The notes beneath the pieces are model-generated. The model was not told where the DNA came from. It was given only the letters and a program-made list of their open reading frames with translations, and searched no databases. The translations under genes and the position numbers were made by a program. DNA of 64,000 nucleotides from contig CALAMO010000023.1 of assembly GCA_937925855.1 (NCBI GenBank), positions 1 to 64,000 of the forward strand, in the 5' to 3' direction. Positions 29,367 through 37,920 of the stretch are shown here, one piece after another (the first letter of the stretch is position 1; every line of letters begins with the position of its first letter). The stretch is from an uncultured Thiotrichaceae bacterium (lineage in GTDB: Bacteria; Pseudomonadota; Gammaproteobacteria; Thiotrichales; Thiotrichaceae).

Positions 29367-30536
29367 TTAGCGCTCAGCCAGCGGCACCCACTGCAAATTC
29401 TCCGGCCCCTGATAATGCGCGCTGGGCCGAATGATTTTCCCATCTGCGCGCTGCTCAATCACATGTGCACCCCAACCGGTGGTGCGGGCGATGACAAACA
29501 GTGGGGTGAACATGTCCGTGGGCACGCCCATCTGATGATAAGAGACTGCCGAAAACCAATCCAGGTTAGGAAACATTTTTTTCTGTTCCCACATCACGCT
29601 TTCCAAGCGCTCTGCAACTTCGAACAGCTTGCTATTCGCATTTTCAGCGGACAGCTGTTGCGCTACTTTCTTGATCACTTCATTGCGAGGATCACCCGTG
29701 GTGTATACGGGATGGCCAAAGCCAATAACAATTTCTTTGCGGGCCAGGCGGGCTCGAATATCGGTTTCCGCTGCCTCGGCACTGTGATAACGACTCTGGA
29801 TATAAAATGCCTCTTCATTTGCGCCACCGTGCTTTGGGCCGCGAAGCGCGCCGATGGCACCGGTGAGGCAGGAGTATATATCCGCATCCGTCCCGGCAAT
29901 CACCCGCCCAGTAAACGTGGAGGCGTTAAATTCATGCTCGGCATACAAAATCAGTGAGGTGTGCATGGCCTGTACCCAGGAGGCGCGGGGTGCGCTACCG
30001 TGTAGCAGGTGCAGGAAGTGGCCGCCGATACTGTCATCATCAGTTTCCACCTCAATGCGTTTACCGTTGATAGCAAAATGATACCAATATAATAGCATGG
30101 AGCCAAAACTCGCGAGTAGCCGATCCAGAATATGGCGCGCTTCGGCGGCGGAGTGGCTGTCTTTTTCGGGTAAGCAGCAGCCCAATACCGAACAACCCGT
30201 GCGCATAACATCCATGGGGTGCGCTGAAGGTGGCAGCGCTTCCAGCGCCTGTTTAACGCTCTGAGGAAGGCCGCGCAAGCGCTTGAGTTTGGCACGGTAA
30301 GCGCTTAGCTCAGCAGCGGTGGGCAGCGTCCCGTGAATAATCAGATGGGCAATTTCTTCAAATTCAGCCTGTTCGGCAAAATCGAGAATATCATAGCCGC
30401 GATAATGAAGGTCATTACCGCTGCGGCCAACGGTGCAGATTGCGGTGTTGCCCGCAGCGGTGCCGGATAAGGCGACTGATTTCTTGGCTTTGGGTAAAAC
30501 CCCAGGTACGATCTTGGGTGAAACGTCTACGTTCAT
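29367..30536 (-). CDS. prpC: 2-methylcitrate synthase
   Basis: Condenses propionyl-CoA with oxaloacetate. Citrate-synthase fold with 389 residues: [17 protein letters not shown] near residue 45, the catalytic histidine in [16 protein letters not shown] near residue 198, [14 protein letters not shown] near residue 274, and the C-terminal [10 protein letters not shown]. The short length and the prp operon context separate it from housekeeping citrate synthase. The start lies 22 bp after the prpB stop codon. Confidence 0.95.
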   Translation of the reverse strand: MNVDVSPKIVPGVLPKAKKSVALSGTAAGNTAICTVGRSGNDLHYRGYDILDFAEQAEFEEIAHLIIHGTLPTAAELSAYRAKLKRLRGLPQSVKQALEALPPSAHPMDVMRTGCSVLGCCLPEKDSHSAAEARHILDRLLASFGSMLLYWYHFAINGKRIEVETDDDSIGGHFLHLLHGSAPRASWVQAMHTSLILYAEHEFNASTFTGRVIAGTDADIYSCLTGAIGALRGPKHGGANEEAFYIQSRYHSAEAAETDIRARLARKEIVIGFGHPVYTTGDPRNEVIKKVAQQLSAENANSKLFEVAERLESVMWEQKKMFPNLDWFSAVSYHQMGVPTDMFTPLFVIARTTGWGAHVIEQRADGKIIRPSAHYQGPENLQWVPLAER

Positions 30537-30558
30537 AGTGGCTGCTCCCCTTACTGCG

Positions 30559-31449
30559 CTAGTCCGCGCCTTTTTCTGTAAATAGTTGATCTAATTTTTG
30601 CTCGTAAGCGTGATAATTAATCGTGTCATACAGCTCCATCCGGGTCTGCATGCTGGCGAGCACGTTCTGCTGCGTGCCGTCCCGTAGTAAATGGGTATAA
30701 ACGTTCTCGGCGGCCTTACACATCGCGCGGAAAGCACTCAGCGGATACAAGGCGAGCTGGACACCAACGCTGGCTAATTCAGCGGTAGTATAGAGCGGTG
30801 TGGCACCAAATTCGGTGATGTTCGCCAGCACCGGCACCTGTACTGCGGCGGTAAATTCAGCGTATTGGCTGAGTTCAGTCATGGCTTCTGGGAAGATCAT
30901 ATCCGCTCCGGCTTCGACACAGGCTATCGCGCGGTCAATGGCGGACTGCATGCCCTCTACCGCCAGCGCGTCGGTGCGGGCCATAATCACAAAGCTGTCA
31001 TCGGTGCGTGCGTCAACGGCGGATTTCACCCGATCAACCATTTCCTGCTGGGAGACAATCGCTTTATTAGGGCGATGGCCGCAGCGCTTTTGCATCACCT
31101 GATCTTCAATATGAAAGCCTCCAGCACCGGCCTGAGCTATTTCGCGCGTGGCGCGCGCAATATTAAACGAGCCGCCCCAGCCGGTATCAATATCAACTAG
31201 CAGCGGTACCTGAGTCACGGCGGTGATGCGTTTTACATCTTCCACCACGTCGTGCAGGGTGCTGATGCCTAAATCTGGTAGGCCGAGTGAAGAGGCCGCC
31301 ACGCCGCCGCCGGATAGATAGATTGCCTTGTGGCCAACTTTTTCAGCCATAATGCCGCAGTTAGCGGTCACTGCGCCAACGACTTGAAGCGGCTGATTAT
31401 CGATGACGGCTTGGCGTAGTTTTTGCCCCGCAGTTTGTTTATTGTTCAT
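30559..31449 (-). CDS. prpB: methylisocitrate lyase
   Basis: Cleaves 2-methylisocitrate to pyruvate and succinate, the last step of the cycle. The signature MQKRCGH with the catalytic Cys is near residue 120, and [16 protein letters not shown] near residue 84 supplies metal-site acids. From the chosen ATG the protein is 296 residues, the same as E. coli PrpB. A frame beginning 12 codons earlier lacks family similarity. The chosen start overlaps the 3' end of gntR by 11 bp, so the two are translationally linked. Confidence 0.95.
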   Translation of the reverse strand: MNNKQTAGQKLRQAVIDNQPLQVVGAVTANCGIMAEKVGHKAIYLSGGGVAASSLGLPDLGISTLHDVVEDVKRITAVTQVPLLVDIDTGWGGSFNIARATREIAQAGAGGFHIEDQVMQKRCGHRPNKAIVSQQEMVDRVKSAVDARTDDSFVIMARTDALAVEGMQSAIDRAIACVEAGADMIFPEAMTELSQYAEFTAAVQVPVLANITEFGATPLYTTAELASVGVQLALYPLSAFRAMCKAAENVYTHLLRDGTQQNVLASMQTRMELYDTINYHAYEQKLDQLFTEKGAD

Positions 31450-32131
31450 TACGTCCCTCACGTGCTTTGTTGTCAAGCATTTCACTCATGGATTTCCACG
31501 CGCCGCTAATATGACGGCGCATTAATAATTCCGCCAGATCACCATCACCCTCGGCAATGGCCTCGGCAATTTGGCGGTGTTGTTTTAAGGCGGGCCCGGT
31601 GCGGCGTGCGACATGACTGGTCTGATAGCGGCACATGCGCAGCAGCTGATACAACTCACCAATCAATAGATCAATGAGCATCTGGTTACCGCTGCCGGTG
31701 GCGATATGGAAATGAAAATCAAAATCCCCCTCGCGCTGAAAATAACGTGCGCCATCAGCGGCGGCGATGTCTTGTTCATGGCTGTCGAGCAACTTAAATA
31801 AAGTGTCAACCTCCGCAGCGCTCATCTGTTCAGCCGCCATCCGACAGGCAAGTCCCTCTAGGGCTTCGCGTACCCGATACAGCTCAGCCAGCGATGTCTT
31901 ATCCAGCTGGACGACTCTAGCACCCGCATGCGGAATGCGTTTCACTAGCCGCAGACCTTCTAACTCACGGATGGCTTCGCGTAATGGCCCGCGACTGATG
32001 CCAAAGCGTGTTGCCAGATCAGCCTCACTGAGCTTTTGCCCCTGTGCCAATTCGCCCGTGATAATGGCTTGGGTGAGGCGAACCGAGGCTTTGCCGGACA
32101 GGGTTTTTTCGGTGGCCGTGCTGTTTGGCAT
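31439..32131 (-). CDS. GntR/FadR-type regulator of the prp operon
   Basis: The 230-residue protein has an N-terminal winged helix (residues 12-75; [30 protein letters not shown]) and a FCD-type helical effector domain with metal-site candidates ([30 protein letters not shown]). It is the first gene of the operon and overlaps prpB. In similar operons the GntR protein represses prp genes and responds to a cycle intermediate (inference here). Two dyads of TTGTTRACAA type upstream are its likely operators. Confidence 0.9.
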   Translation of the reverse strand: MPNSTATEKTLSGKASVRLTQAIITGELAQGQKLSEADLATRFGISRGPLREAIRELEGLRLVKRIPHAGARVVQLDKTSLAELYRVREALEGLACRMAAEQMSAAEVDTLFKLLDSHEQDIAAADGARYFQREGDFDFHFHIATGSGNQMLIDLLIGELYQLLRMCRYQTSHVARRTGPALKQHRQIAEAIAEGDGDLAELLMRRHISGAWKSMSEMLDNKAREGRNEQ

Positions 32132-32157
32132 GATGTGAACTCAGTGGATAATTGGCG

Positions 32158-32169
32158 ATTGTTGACAAT
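32158..32169. promoter_or_regulatory. candidate GntR operator 1 (prp promoter)
   Basis: ATTGTTGACAAT contains arms ATTGT and ACAAT, fitting the FadR-type half-site rule T-n-GT...AC-n-A. It lies just downstream of a minus-strand TACAAT box (32179-32184), so a bound repressor would sit over the first transcribed bases. It shares nine of ten core bases with the second dyad. Confidence 0.6.
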
Positions 32170-32218
32170 TTCGAGGTTATTGTAGCATTTTAAGCTAATA
32201 ATGAAAGAGTTTATCATT

Positions 32219-32232
32219 TTTTGTTAACAAAA
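32219..32232. promoter_or_regulatory. candidate GntR operator 2
   Basis: TTTTGTTAACAAAA is a perfect 14-bp palindrome whose core TTGTTAACAA differs from the first operator core at a single base. It lies about 60 bp upstream of operator 1, a spacing that could allow cooperative binding or looping. Confidence 0.6.
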
Positions 32233-32424
32233 TTAAGCAGGAGTGATTAATTATATTACAGCGCTTATGCCGCGATGAAACGTAGCGTAACACCGCTAAT
32301 TGTGCCAAAATTCAAGCAAGGGTAATTCATAGAAAATTAATTGAGCAATATCGACCTGTAGTGAGTCCATCTTAACGTTAATGGCGTGCCGCGCAGCCGC
32401 CACTTTTCCGCACGGGATCAAAGC

Positions 32425-34749
32425 ATGAACATGGATGAAAGCGAAAACGAACTCTTCAATAAGCTGGATACAAACCTTTACTTAACCGGTAATGATAAGC
32501 AGACCCTGAAGAGTATCTTCAAAGGTTTGCAACAGCGTTTATTGGAACGCGAAGATAATCTTAAGGGCTTGTCTGGCGTGCTGTTGGAGAAAGACGGCCA
32601 TGTGCGGGTGCGCGATGCTCGCATTGATGAGCGGGATGATCGCTTGGAAAAACTGGGTCGGCAGCTGGCAGAGAAAGATGGGCTGCTCAATCAGCTGGCG
32701 CAGGAACTGGCTTCGAAAGAGAAAACCTCCAATCAGCAAGCGGCGGCGCTAAACAAAAAAGACGGTTTAGTGCAGCAGCGTGATGAAACATTGGCCCAGC
32801 GGGAAGCGCGGATTAAGCAGGTGGAAAACCGCTTAGTCACCTATGAGAAACAGCTACAGGAAAAAGAAACGCTGATTCAGCAGCGTGATCGGTTGATGGA
32901 AGACAAGGATCGCACGCTGCTGCGTATCGATCAGGCGATTCAAAATAAAGATAAGCAGATCCAGGGGCGGGATGAGAGCCTGCAAAAGAAAGACCAGCTG
33001 CTGTTGGAGCGGGATCAGCTGCTGAAAGAACGGACGCGCCAGACCTTGGAGCAGGAGAAACTGCTGAAGGCGCGTGATTACCAGCTGGAAAAACGTGATG
33101 AAAATTTAAGTGAACGTGATCGGCAGCTGAGCGAACGCGATCAGAGGGTCAACGACGCTCAGCAGCATATGGCGGCGTTGAACAAGGCGGTGCAGCAGCG
33201 CGAAGCCGACATCAGCGCGCGCGATACCCAGCTTGAGGCGAAAGAGCAGCTGATTACGGAGCGTGATCATCGGCTAGTGGCGCAGCAAAAACAGCTGGAA
33301 GCCCGCGATTTGGCGGTGCACGAGCGTGACCAGTTTTTACAGGCCCGTGATAAGGCGCTTGTAGAGCGCGATAAACAGCTGGCAGAGCGTGATCAGGCTA
33401 TCCAGAGTCGGGACCAGCAGAGCTATAAGTACATTGAGTCGCTGGAGAATCTGGAAACCTTATTGCAAGATCGTGATCTGCAAATTACCAGCCGTGACCA
33501 ACAGTTGACGCTGCGTGATAAGCGTATCACTAAAACTGAAGCTGATTTGCAGGTGCAGGAAAAAACGCTGTCGGCACGGGATGAGCAGCTGAAAGCGCGG
33601 GACCAGCAGCTACAGCAGCGTGATACGAGCCTGAATGAGCGCGACCAGAGTCTGCGCGACCGCGATCAGCGTATCACCAGCCAGGATGTCCAGCTGAAAG
33701 AGCGCGATAAACAGCTACAGCTGCGTGATGCCCAGCTTAAGGGCCGCGATGAGACGGTGAGTGAGCGTGACGATCATATTCGGGCGCGAGATGAAAAAGT
33801 CTTGCAGCTGGATGAGCAGCTTCAGGCGCGGGACAACAGTATCGCAGGGCGCGATAAGACGCTGACACAGCGTGATCAGGCACTCAGTGAGCGTGAGGCA
33901 ACGCTACAGCACCGGGATGAACAGATTGCGGTGCGTGATACTACGCTTAAAGCGCGTGATGCCAGCATTCAAGCGCGTGATCAGCAGATTCGCGGGCTGA
34001 CGGATGAGCTGAAAAAGCGTGAGCAGACGCTGAGCGAGCGGGATAGTGAGTTGACGCAGCGTGAGGAGCGGGTGCGTAATCTTGGCCTAGATGTGCATAT
34101 GCGCGACCAAAGCGTGGCCGAGCGCGATGTCCAGCTCCAATTGCGTGATCAGACCATCCAGGATCGAGATGAGCTGGTTAGTTTGCGTGAAGAAAGTATT
34201 GCGGAGCGCGACAGCACCATTGCCAATCGCGATGCTGAGCTGACCCAGCGCAATAGTGATTTACAGCGGCATGAAGCGATTGTGCAGGCGCGTGATGCCA
34301 CCATTGCCAGCCGAGATGAGCATCTGTTAAAGCTTGATCAGCAGCTACAAGTGCGTGACCAGCAGCTACAGCAGCGGGATACCGAGTTAAAGGCGCGGGA
34401 TGCTACCCTGCAAGCGCGCGACGCCACGATTCATAAGCGCGATCAAACCATTGTGGATAAGGAAGCACACATTCGCCAGCGCGATGAAAAACTGCAGGCC
34501 TTGACCCTGCACATCCAGCATCTGGACAATGAGATGAAAGACGTGCGCGTATTGCTTAGCCAGCGTGATGAGCAGCTGCGTCAGCGTGATTTGGTGATTG
34601 GGCAGCGTGACCGTCAGTTGGATAAGCTCGATAAAAGCGTAACGAAATACGCCGCAGATACCAAGGCGAACTTTATTCAAGGCGTGGTGATTGGGCTGGT
34701 GATTAGTTTGGCGCTGGTCCTGGGACTGCGGATTCTGGCGCTGATTTAA
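32425..34749 (+). CDS. giant tail-anchored coiled-coil protein with 101 R-D-x-x-L heptads
   Basis: No known family recognised. From the ATG at 32425 the protein has 774 residues. A 41-residue N-terminal segment (ESENELFNKLDTNLYL) is followed by 101 consecutive heptads with no register break, about residues 42-748. The consensus is R-D-x-x-(L/I/V)-x-x, and by hand count about 56 heptads start with Arg-Asp. Heptads lacking Arg often carry Leu there, so that position is a core site. The C-terminus (VVIGLVISLALVLGL) is one membrane helix with no tail, so the rod should project into the cytoplasm. An in-frame GTG lies 13 codons upstream, but the ATG has a GGGA element. It may form an operon with the genes that follow. 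Function is unknown; scaffold or spacer is the natural guess. Confidence 0.85.
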   Translation: MNMDESENELFNKLDTNLYLTGNDKQTLKSIFKGLQQRLLEREDNLKGLSGVLLEKDGHVRVRDARIDERDDRLEKLGRQLAEKDGLLNQLAQELASKEKTSNQQAAALNKKDGLVQQRDETLAQREARIKQVENRLVTYEKQLQEKETLIQQRDRLMEDKDRTLLRIDQAIQNKDKQIQGRDESLQKKDQLLLERDQLLKERTRQTLEQEKLLKARDYQLEKRDENLSERDRQLSERDQRVNDAQQHMAALNKAVQQREADISARDTQLEAKEQLITERDHRLVAQQKQLEARDLAVHERDQFLQARDKALVERDKQLAERDQAIQSRDQQSYKYIESLENLETLLQDRDLQITSRDQQLTLRDKRITKTEADLQVQEKTLSARDEQLKARDQQLQQRDTSLNERDQSLRDRDQRITSQDVQLKERDKQLQLRDAQLKGRDETVSERDDHIRARDEKVLQLDEQLQARDNSIAGRDKTLTQRDQALSEREATLQHRDEQIAVRDTTLKARDASIQARDQQIRGLTDELKKREQTLSERDSELTQREERVRNLGLDVHMRDQSVAERDVQLQLRDQTIQDRDELVSLREESIAERDSTIANRDAELTQRNSDLQRHEAIVQARDATIASRDEHLLKLDQQLQVRDQQLQQRDTELKARDATLQARDATIHKRDQTIVDKEAHIRQRDEKLQALTLHIQHLDNEMKDVRVLLSQRDEQLRQRDLVIGQRDRQLDKLDKSVTKYAADTKANFIQGVVIGLVISLALVLGLRILALI
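32548..34668 (+). repeat. 21-bp periodic coding repeat (101 heptads)
   Basis: The DNA encoding the heptads repeats every 21 bp, usually as CGTGAT, CGCGAT or CGGGAT plus a CAG/CTG pair. Arg and Leu codons vary between units, so the array is old or selected at protein level and not a recent perfect tandem amplification. Confidence 0.85.
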
Positions 34750-34786
34750 GCAAGCTCACTGAATCCCAATCAATCCTGCGGAACGG

Positions 34787-35704
34787 ATGCAATCTGCGGC
34801 TGGGATGGGTAAAATCTGCGGTCTGTCATTCGATTTATACTGCGGGGAAGCCGTGCACCTGAGCGCTGAACAATACCGTCAATGGAAAAATAAAAGTGTC
34901 ACGCTGCTGGGCATGTCTGGCGTTGGCAAAACCCATCTTTCTAACCGATTGCGCCAGCATCAGTGGTTTCACTACGCCGGTGATTACCGCATCGGTACGC
35001 GCTATCTGGACGAAGCGATTCTTGATTTGATTAAGGAACAGGCGATGAAAGTGCCGTTCCTAAAGGATTTGCTGCGCAAGGACTGGATTTATATCGCCAA
35101 TAATATCAGCATCGATGATCCCGGCCCGGTCTTGTCCTTTGTTGGTAAGCTGGGTAATCCTGAGCGTGGGGGCGTGCCGCTGGATGAATTTATTGAACGG
35201 CAAGCACAGTACCGCAAGGGTGAAATCAACGCCATGTTCGACGTGCCTGAATTTATCCGTAAAGCGCAGAGCATTTATGGCTATCAGCATTTTGTCAACG
35301 ATGTCGGCGGCAGCCTGTGTGAGCTTGACGAGCCGGGCGTGATTGAGCTGCTGGCCGAGCATAGTTTGATTCTATATATCAAGGCGACCAGTAGGGCAGA
35401 AGAAGAGACGCTGATTGCCCGCGCCAAAAGTGATCCTAAACCGCTGTATTACCGCGCTGCATTTCTACAAGAGCAGCTGGCTATCTACCTCGATACGCAC
35501 GGCTTAAGCTATGCCGCTGAGATGGAGCCGGATGATTTTACCCGCTGGGTGTTTCCGCGTTTATTTCATTCACGCATCCCACGCTATGAGGCCATTGCCA
35601 GTGAATACGGTTACACCGTGACGTCAGCCGAAGTGGCGGCGGTGCAAAGCGAAGCTGATTTTAACGCTATGATTGAGCGGTCGTTGCTGCGCGGGCGAGG
35701 ATAA
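34787..35704 (+). CDS. P-loop ATPase of unknown function, linked to metA
   Basis: The 305-residue protein has a Walker A motif GMSGVGKTHLS near residue 43. The family-like stretches WFHYAGDYRIGTRYL, DWIYIANNISIDDPGP and HFVNDVGGSLCELDEPG follow, the last with a possible Walker B-type acid. It resembles a kinase-like NTPase that I have seen mainly in alphaproteobacteria; its role is unknown. An in-frame GTG at 34853 behind GGGGAAG is an equally good or better start, giving 283 residues with the P-loop near the N-terminus. The metA-type gene begins three bases after its stop. Confidence 0.75.
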   Translation: MQSAAGMGKICGLSFDLYCGEAVHLSAEQYRQWKNKSVTLLGMSGVGKTHLSNRLRQHQWFHYAGDYRIGTRYLDEAILDLIKEQAMKVPFLKDLLRKDWIYIANNISIDDPGPVLSFVGKLGNPERGGVPLDEFIERQAQYRKGEINAMFDVPEFIRKAQSIYGYQHFVNDVGGSLCELDEPGVIELLAEHSLILYIKATSRAEEETLIARAKSDPKPLYYRAAFLQEQLAIYLDTHGLSYAAEMEPDDFTRWVFPRLFHSRIPRYEAIASEYGYTVTSAEVAAVQSEADFNAMIERSLLRGRG

Positions 35705-35707
35705 GCC

Positions 35708-36790
35708 ATGCCATTAGTAAATCATACCGGTTTACCGACGTTTACCCGCTTGGCGGGTGAAGGGCAGGATATTTTGGCGGCGGATTATGCGCGCCAGCAG
35801 GATATTCGCGAGCTGCATATTGGGCTGCTGAATATTATGCCGGATGGTGCATTAGCCGCCACGGAGCGGCAGTTTTTCCGGCTGATTGGGAATGCCAATC
35901 TGATTGCCCAGTTCCATATGCATGTCTTTACCCTCGATAGCCTGCCTCGCGGTGCGCAGGCGCAGGCACATATTGATCAGTATTATGAGACCTTTGCGGC
36001 CATCAAAGCGCAGGGCCTGGATGCGCTGATTATTACCGGCGCAGCACCGGTGGCCCCGCAGCTGGAAGATGAGCCGTTCTGGCCGGGCCTGATGGAGGTG
36101 GTGGCCTGGGCACAGCAGCATGTGACCTCGACTCTATGCTCTTGTCTCACTAGCCACGCCATTGTGCAGCATTTGTATGGTGTGCGGCGTAAACCGCTGG
36201 GTTACAAGCGCTGGGGCGTGTATCCACACCGTCTGACCCTGCCACAGCATCCGCTGGTGTCGAATATGAACAGTCATTTTGATGCACCGCATTCGCGCTT
36301 TAACGAGGTCGATACGGATGAGCTGCGTGCTGCTGGGCTGCATATATTGGCGGAAAGTTGCGAGGCGGGCATGCATTTGGCGGTCAGCCCGGATTGTTTT
36401 CGCTTCGTTTTCTTCCAGGGCCACCCGGAATACGATGGGGTCAGCCTGCTGAAAGAATACCGGCGTGAACTGGCGCTGTGGTATGTTGGCGAGCGGACGG
36501 ACTATCCACCGTTCCCTGAGAATTACCTCAGGCCCCAGGTGAAAGCGATTTTGAATGAGTATCGTCTGCGGCTAGAGCACCTGCGCGATCAGGGCGGCGA
36601 GTCGCCAGTGTTCCCAGAAGCCCTGTTATTACCGCTGCTGCCGAATACGTGGCGTGATACCGCAAAAAGTCTGGTGAGTAACTGGATTGGGAAGGTGTAT
36701 CAGGTCACGCACAGTGAGCGCCACCTGCCGTTTATGGCAGGTATTGACCCGGATGACCCGCTGGGTATGCGTTCGGCTCTGCAGTTTTAA
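35708..36790 (+). CDS. metA: homoserine O-acyltransferase of the MetA family
   Basis: Acylates homoserine in methionine synthesis. The nucleophile is the second Cys of TLCSCLTSHA near residue 146, aligned with E. coli Cys142. The His-Glu pair is in FFQGHPEYD near residue 239. At 360 residues it is longer than E. coli MetA (309) and belongs to the divergent branch with GAAPVAPQLEDEPFW in the donor-selecting loop. The residue that normally separates succinyl from acetyl donors cannot be assigned safely. It is tightly coupled to the ATPase upstream. No SAM riboswitch precedes it. Confidence 0.87.
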   Translation: MPLVNHTGLPTFTRLAGEGQDILAADYARQQDIRELHIGLLNIMPDGALAATERQFFRLIGNANLIAQFHMHVFTLDSLPRGAQAQAHIDQYYETFAAIKAQGLDALIITGAAPVAPQLEDEPFWPGLMEVVAWAQQHVTSTLCSCLTSHAIVQHLYGVRRKPLGYKRWGVYPHRLTLPQHPLVSNMNSHFDAPHSRFNEVDTDELRAAGLHILAESCEAGMHLAVSPDCFRFVFFQGHPEYDGVSLLKEYRRELALWYVGERTDYPPFPENYLRPQVKAILNEYRLRLEHLRDQGGESPVFPEALLLPLLPNTWRDTAKSLVSNWIGKVYQVTHSERHLPFMAGIDPDDPLGMRSALQF

Positions 36791-36860
36791 GGCTAGCCAG
36801 CAGCACCAGCTGACAGTAGGCCGGGTTGTCAGCGTGGAATTAAACCGGGGTGCTAATGCA

Positions 36861-37868
36861 ATGAGACTGTTAATACTGCTAATTTCCTGTTCAATGCTGC
36901 TATTTAGTCTGGTAACACTGCTGGATTATTGGCGCTATGATGAGGTGCTGCAGGATGCGGCCGAGCTCATGCGGCGCGATGTCAGCAGCACTGACATACA
37001 GGCGCAGATTGAAGCGGCTCTGGCTGCAGATGCCCCGGAAGAGGCGCGCATGTACCTCAGCATTGCCACTACCTTCGGCCACGCTCTCAACCCGCAAGAT
37101 TACCTCCCGCGTATCCAGGCACTGGAAACCCCGTGGCAACAGACGAAACGGCAGGTCAGTCGCTTTGCTGATGGTTTTGTGGAGGGTGCTGCCAGCAGTG
37201 CAGCCGGTGTCGCCGGGGCGATTACGGCGGATTTCACCGTAGTCGGTGATGTGCGTGATTTGAATGAGCAATATGCCTTATATCAGCAAGGGCAGGCAGT
37301 GAATACGCTGATTGTGACATTAGCCGGTGTTGGGGTCGGACTGACAGCGGCGACGCTAGCCAGTGCCGGTAGCGCTGCACCTGCGAAATCTGGCGTGTCT
37401 GCACTCAAGCTGGCGGGACGCAGTGGTAAATTGACGCCTAAATTACAGCGCTTATTAGTGCGTCAGGGGCAATCGGTCTTTGATTATCAGCGCTTTATGC
37501 GGACGTTGGGTGCAGAACGTAGCTTAGCGCGGGTGCAGCGCGCAGCGCTAAAAGCGTATAACCCACGGGCGCTGGATGCGCTGGCTGATACTGCGAAACA
37601 AGTCAATAGGCTACGCGAATCCACTTCGCTGTTGGATACGATTAATCTGCTGCGCTACGTGGACAATATGGACGACCTGCGGCGGCTGGAAAAAGTGAGT
37701 CGGCGCTATGGGATGCAGACTAAAGGCATCCTGAAACTGGTCGGAAAGGCGGGGATCGGCACCGTACGAGTGTTGCGTCGGACAACGGAATTTTTTGTTG
37801 GGCTCGTGGCGACGCTGCTATCCCTGGTGGCGACCTTGTTTTCGCTAGCGGGGTTTGTGCGGCGCTGA
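36861..37868 (+). CDS. unrecognised membrane-associated protein
   Basis: No family recognised. From the ATG at 36861 the product has 335 residues, beginning with a hydrophobic signal anchor (LLILLISCSMLLFSLVTLL). An Ala/Gly-rich segment lies near residue 105-125 and a second hydrophobic stretch (LIVTLAGVGVGLTAATLA) near residue 152. A basic region follows (LKLAGRSGKLTPKLQRLL), and a C-terminal hydrophobic helix ends FFVGLVATLLSLVATLFSLAG. The frame continues upstream into metA, but that part is the overlap of another frame. It is the last gene of the plus-strand run that begins with the coiled-coil gene. Confidence 0.7.
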   Translation: MRLLILLISCSMLLFSLVTLLDYWRYDEVLQDAAELMRRDVSSTDIQAQIEAALAADAPEEARMYLSIATTFGHALNPQDYLPRIQALETPWQQTKRQVSRFADGFVEGAASSAAGVAGAITADFTVVGDVRDLNEQYALYQQGQAVNTLIVTLAGVGVGLTAATLASAGSAAPAKSGVSALKLAGRSGKLTPKLQRLLVRQGQSVFDYQRFMRTLGAERSLARVQRAALKAYNPRALDALADTAKQVNRLRESTSLLDTINLLRYVDNMDDLRRLEKVSRRYGMQTKGILKLVGKAGIGTVRVLRRTTEFFVGLVATLLSLVATLFSLAGFVRR

Positions 37869-37899
37869 TCAGGTAGGGCGCTGCCTATTAGACACACTG

Positions 37900-37920
37900 A
37901 ACGCTCTTAATCTGAGCGTT
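37900..37920. terminator. hairpin between convergent genes
   Basis: AACGCTC, a seven-base loop and GAGCGTT form a perfect stem between the membrane-protein gene and the convergent hydrolase, overlapping the hydrolase stop codon. There is no adjacent T-run on either strand, so it may protect 3' ends and not terminate by itself. Confidence 0.35.

Noticed and set aside
32548-34668. 21-bp periodic repeats that could be taken for a CRISPR array or DNA tandem repeat
   Set aside because: The units are coding heptads with variable DNA and no spacers of constant length. It is a protein repeat.
34750-35707. SAM riboswitch or MetJ-type site ahead of metA
   Set aside because: The gene upstream of metA ends three bases before its start, and no riboswitch-like leader is present before the ATPase gene.
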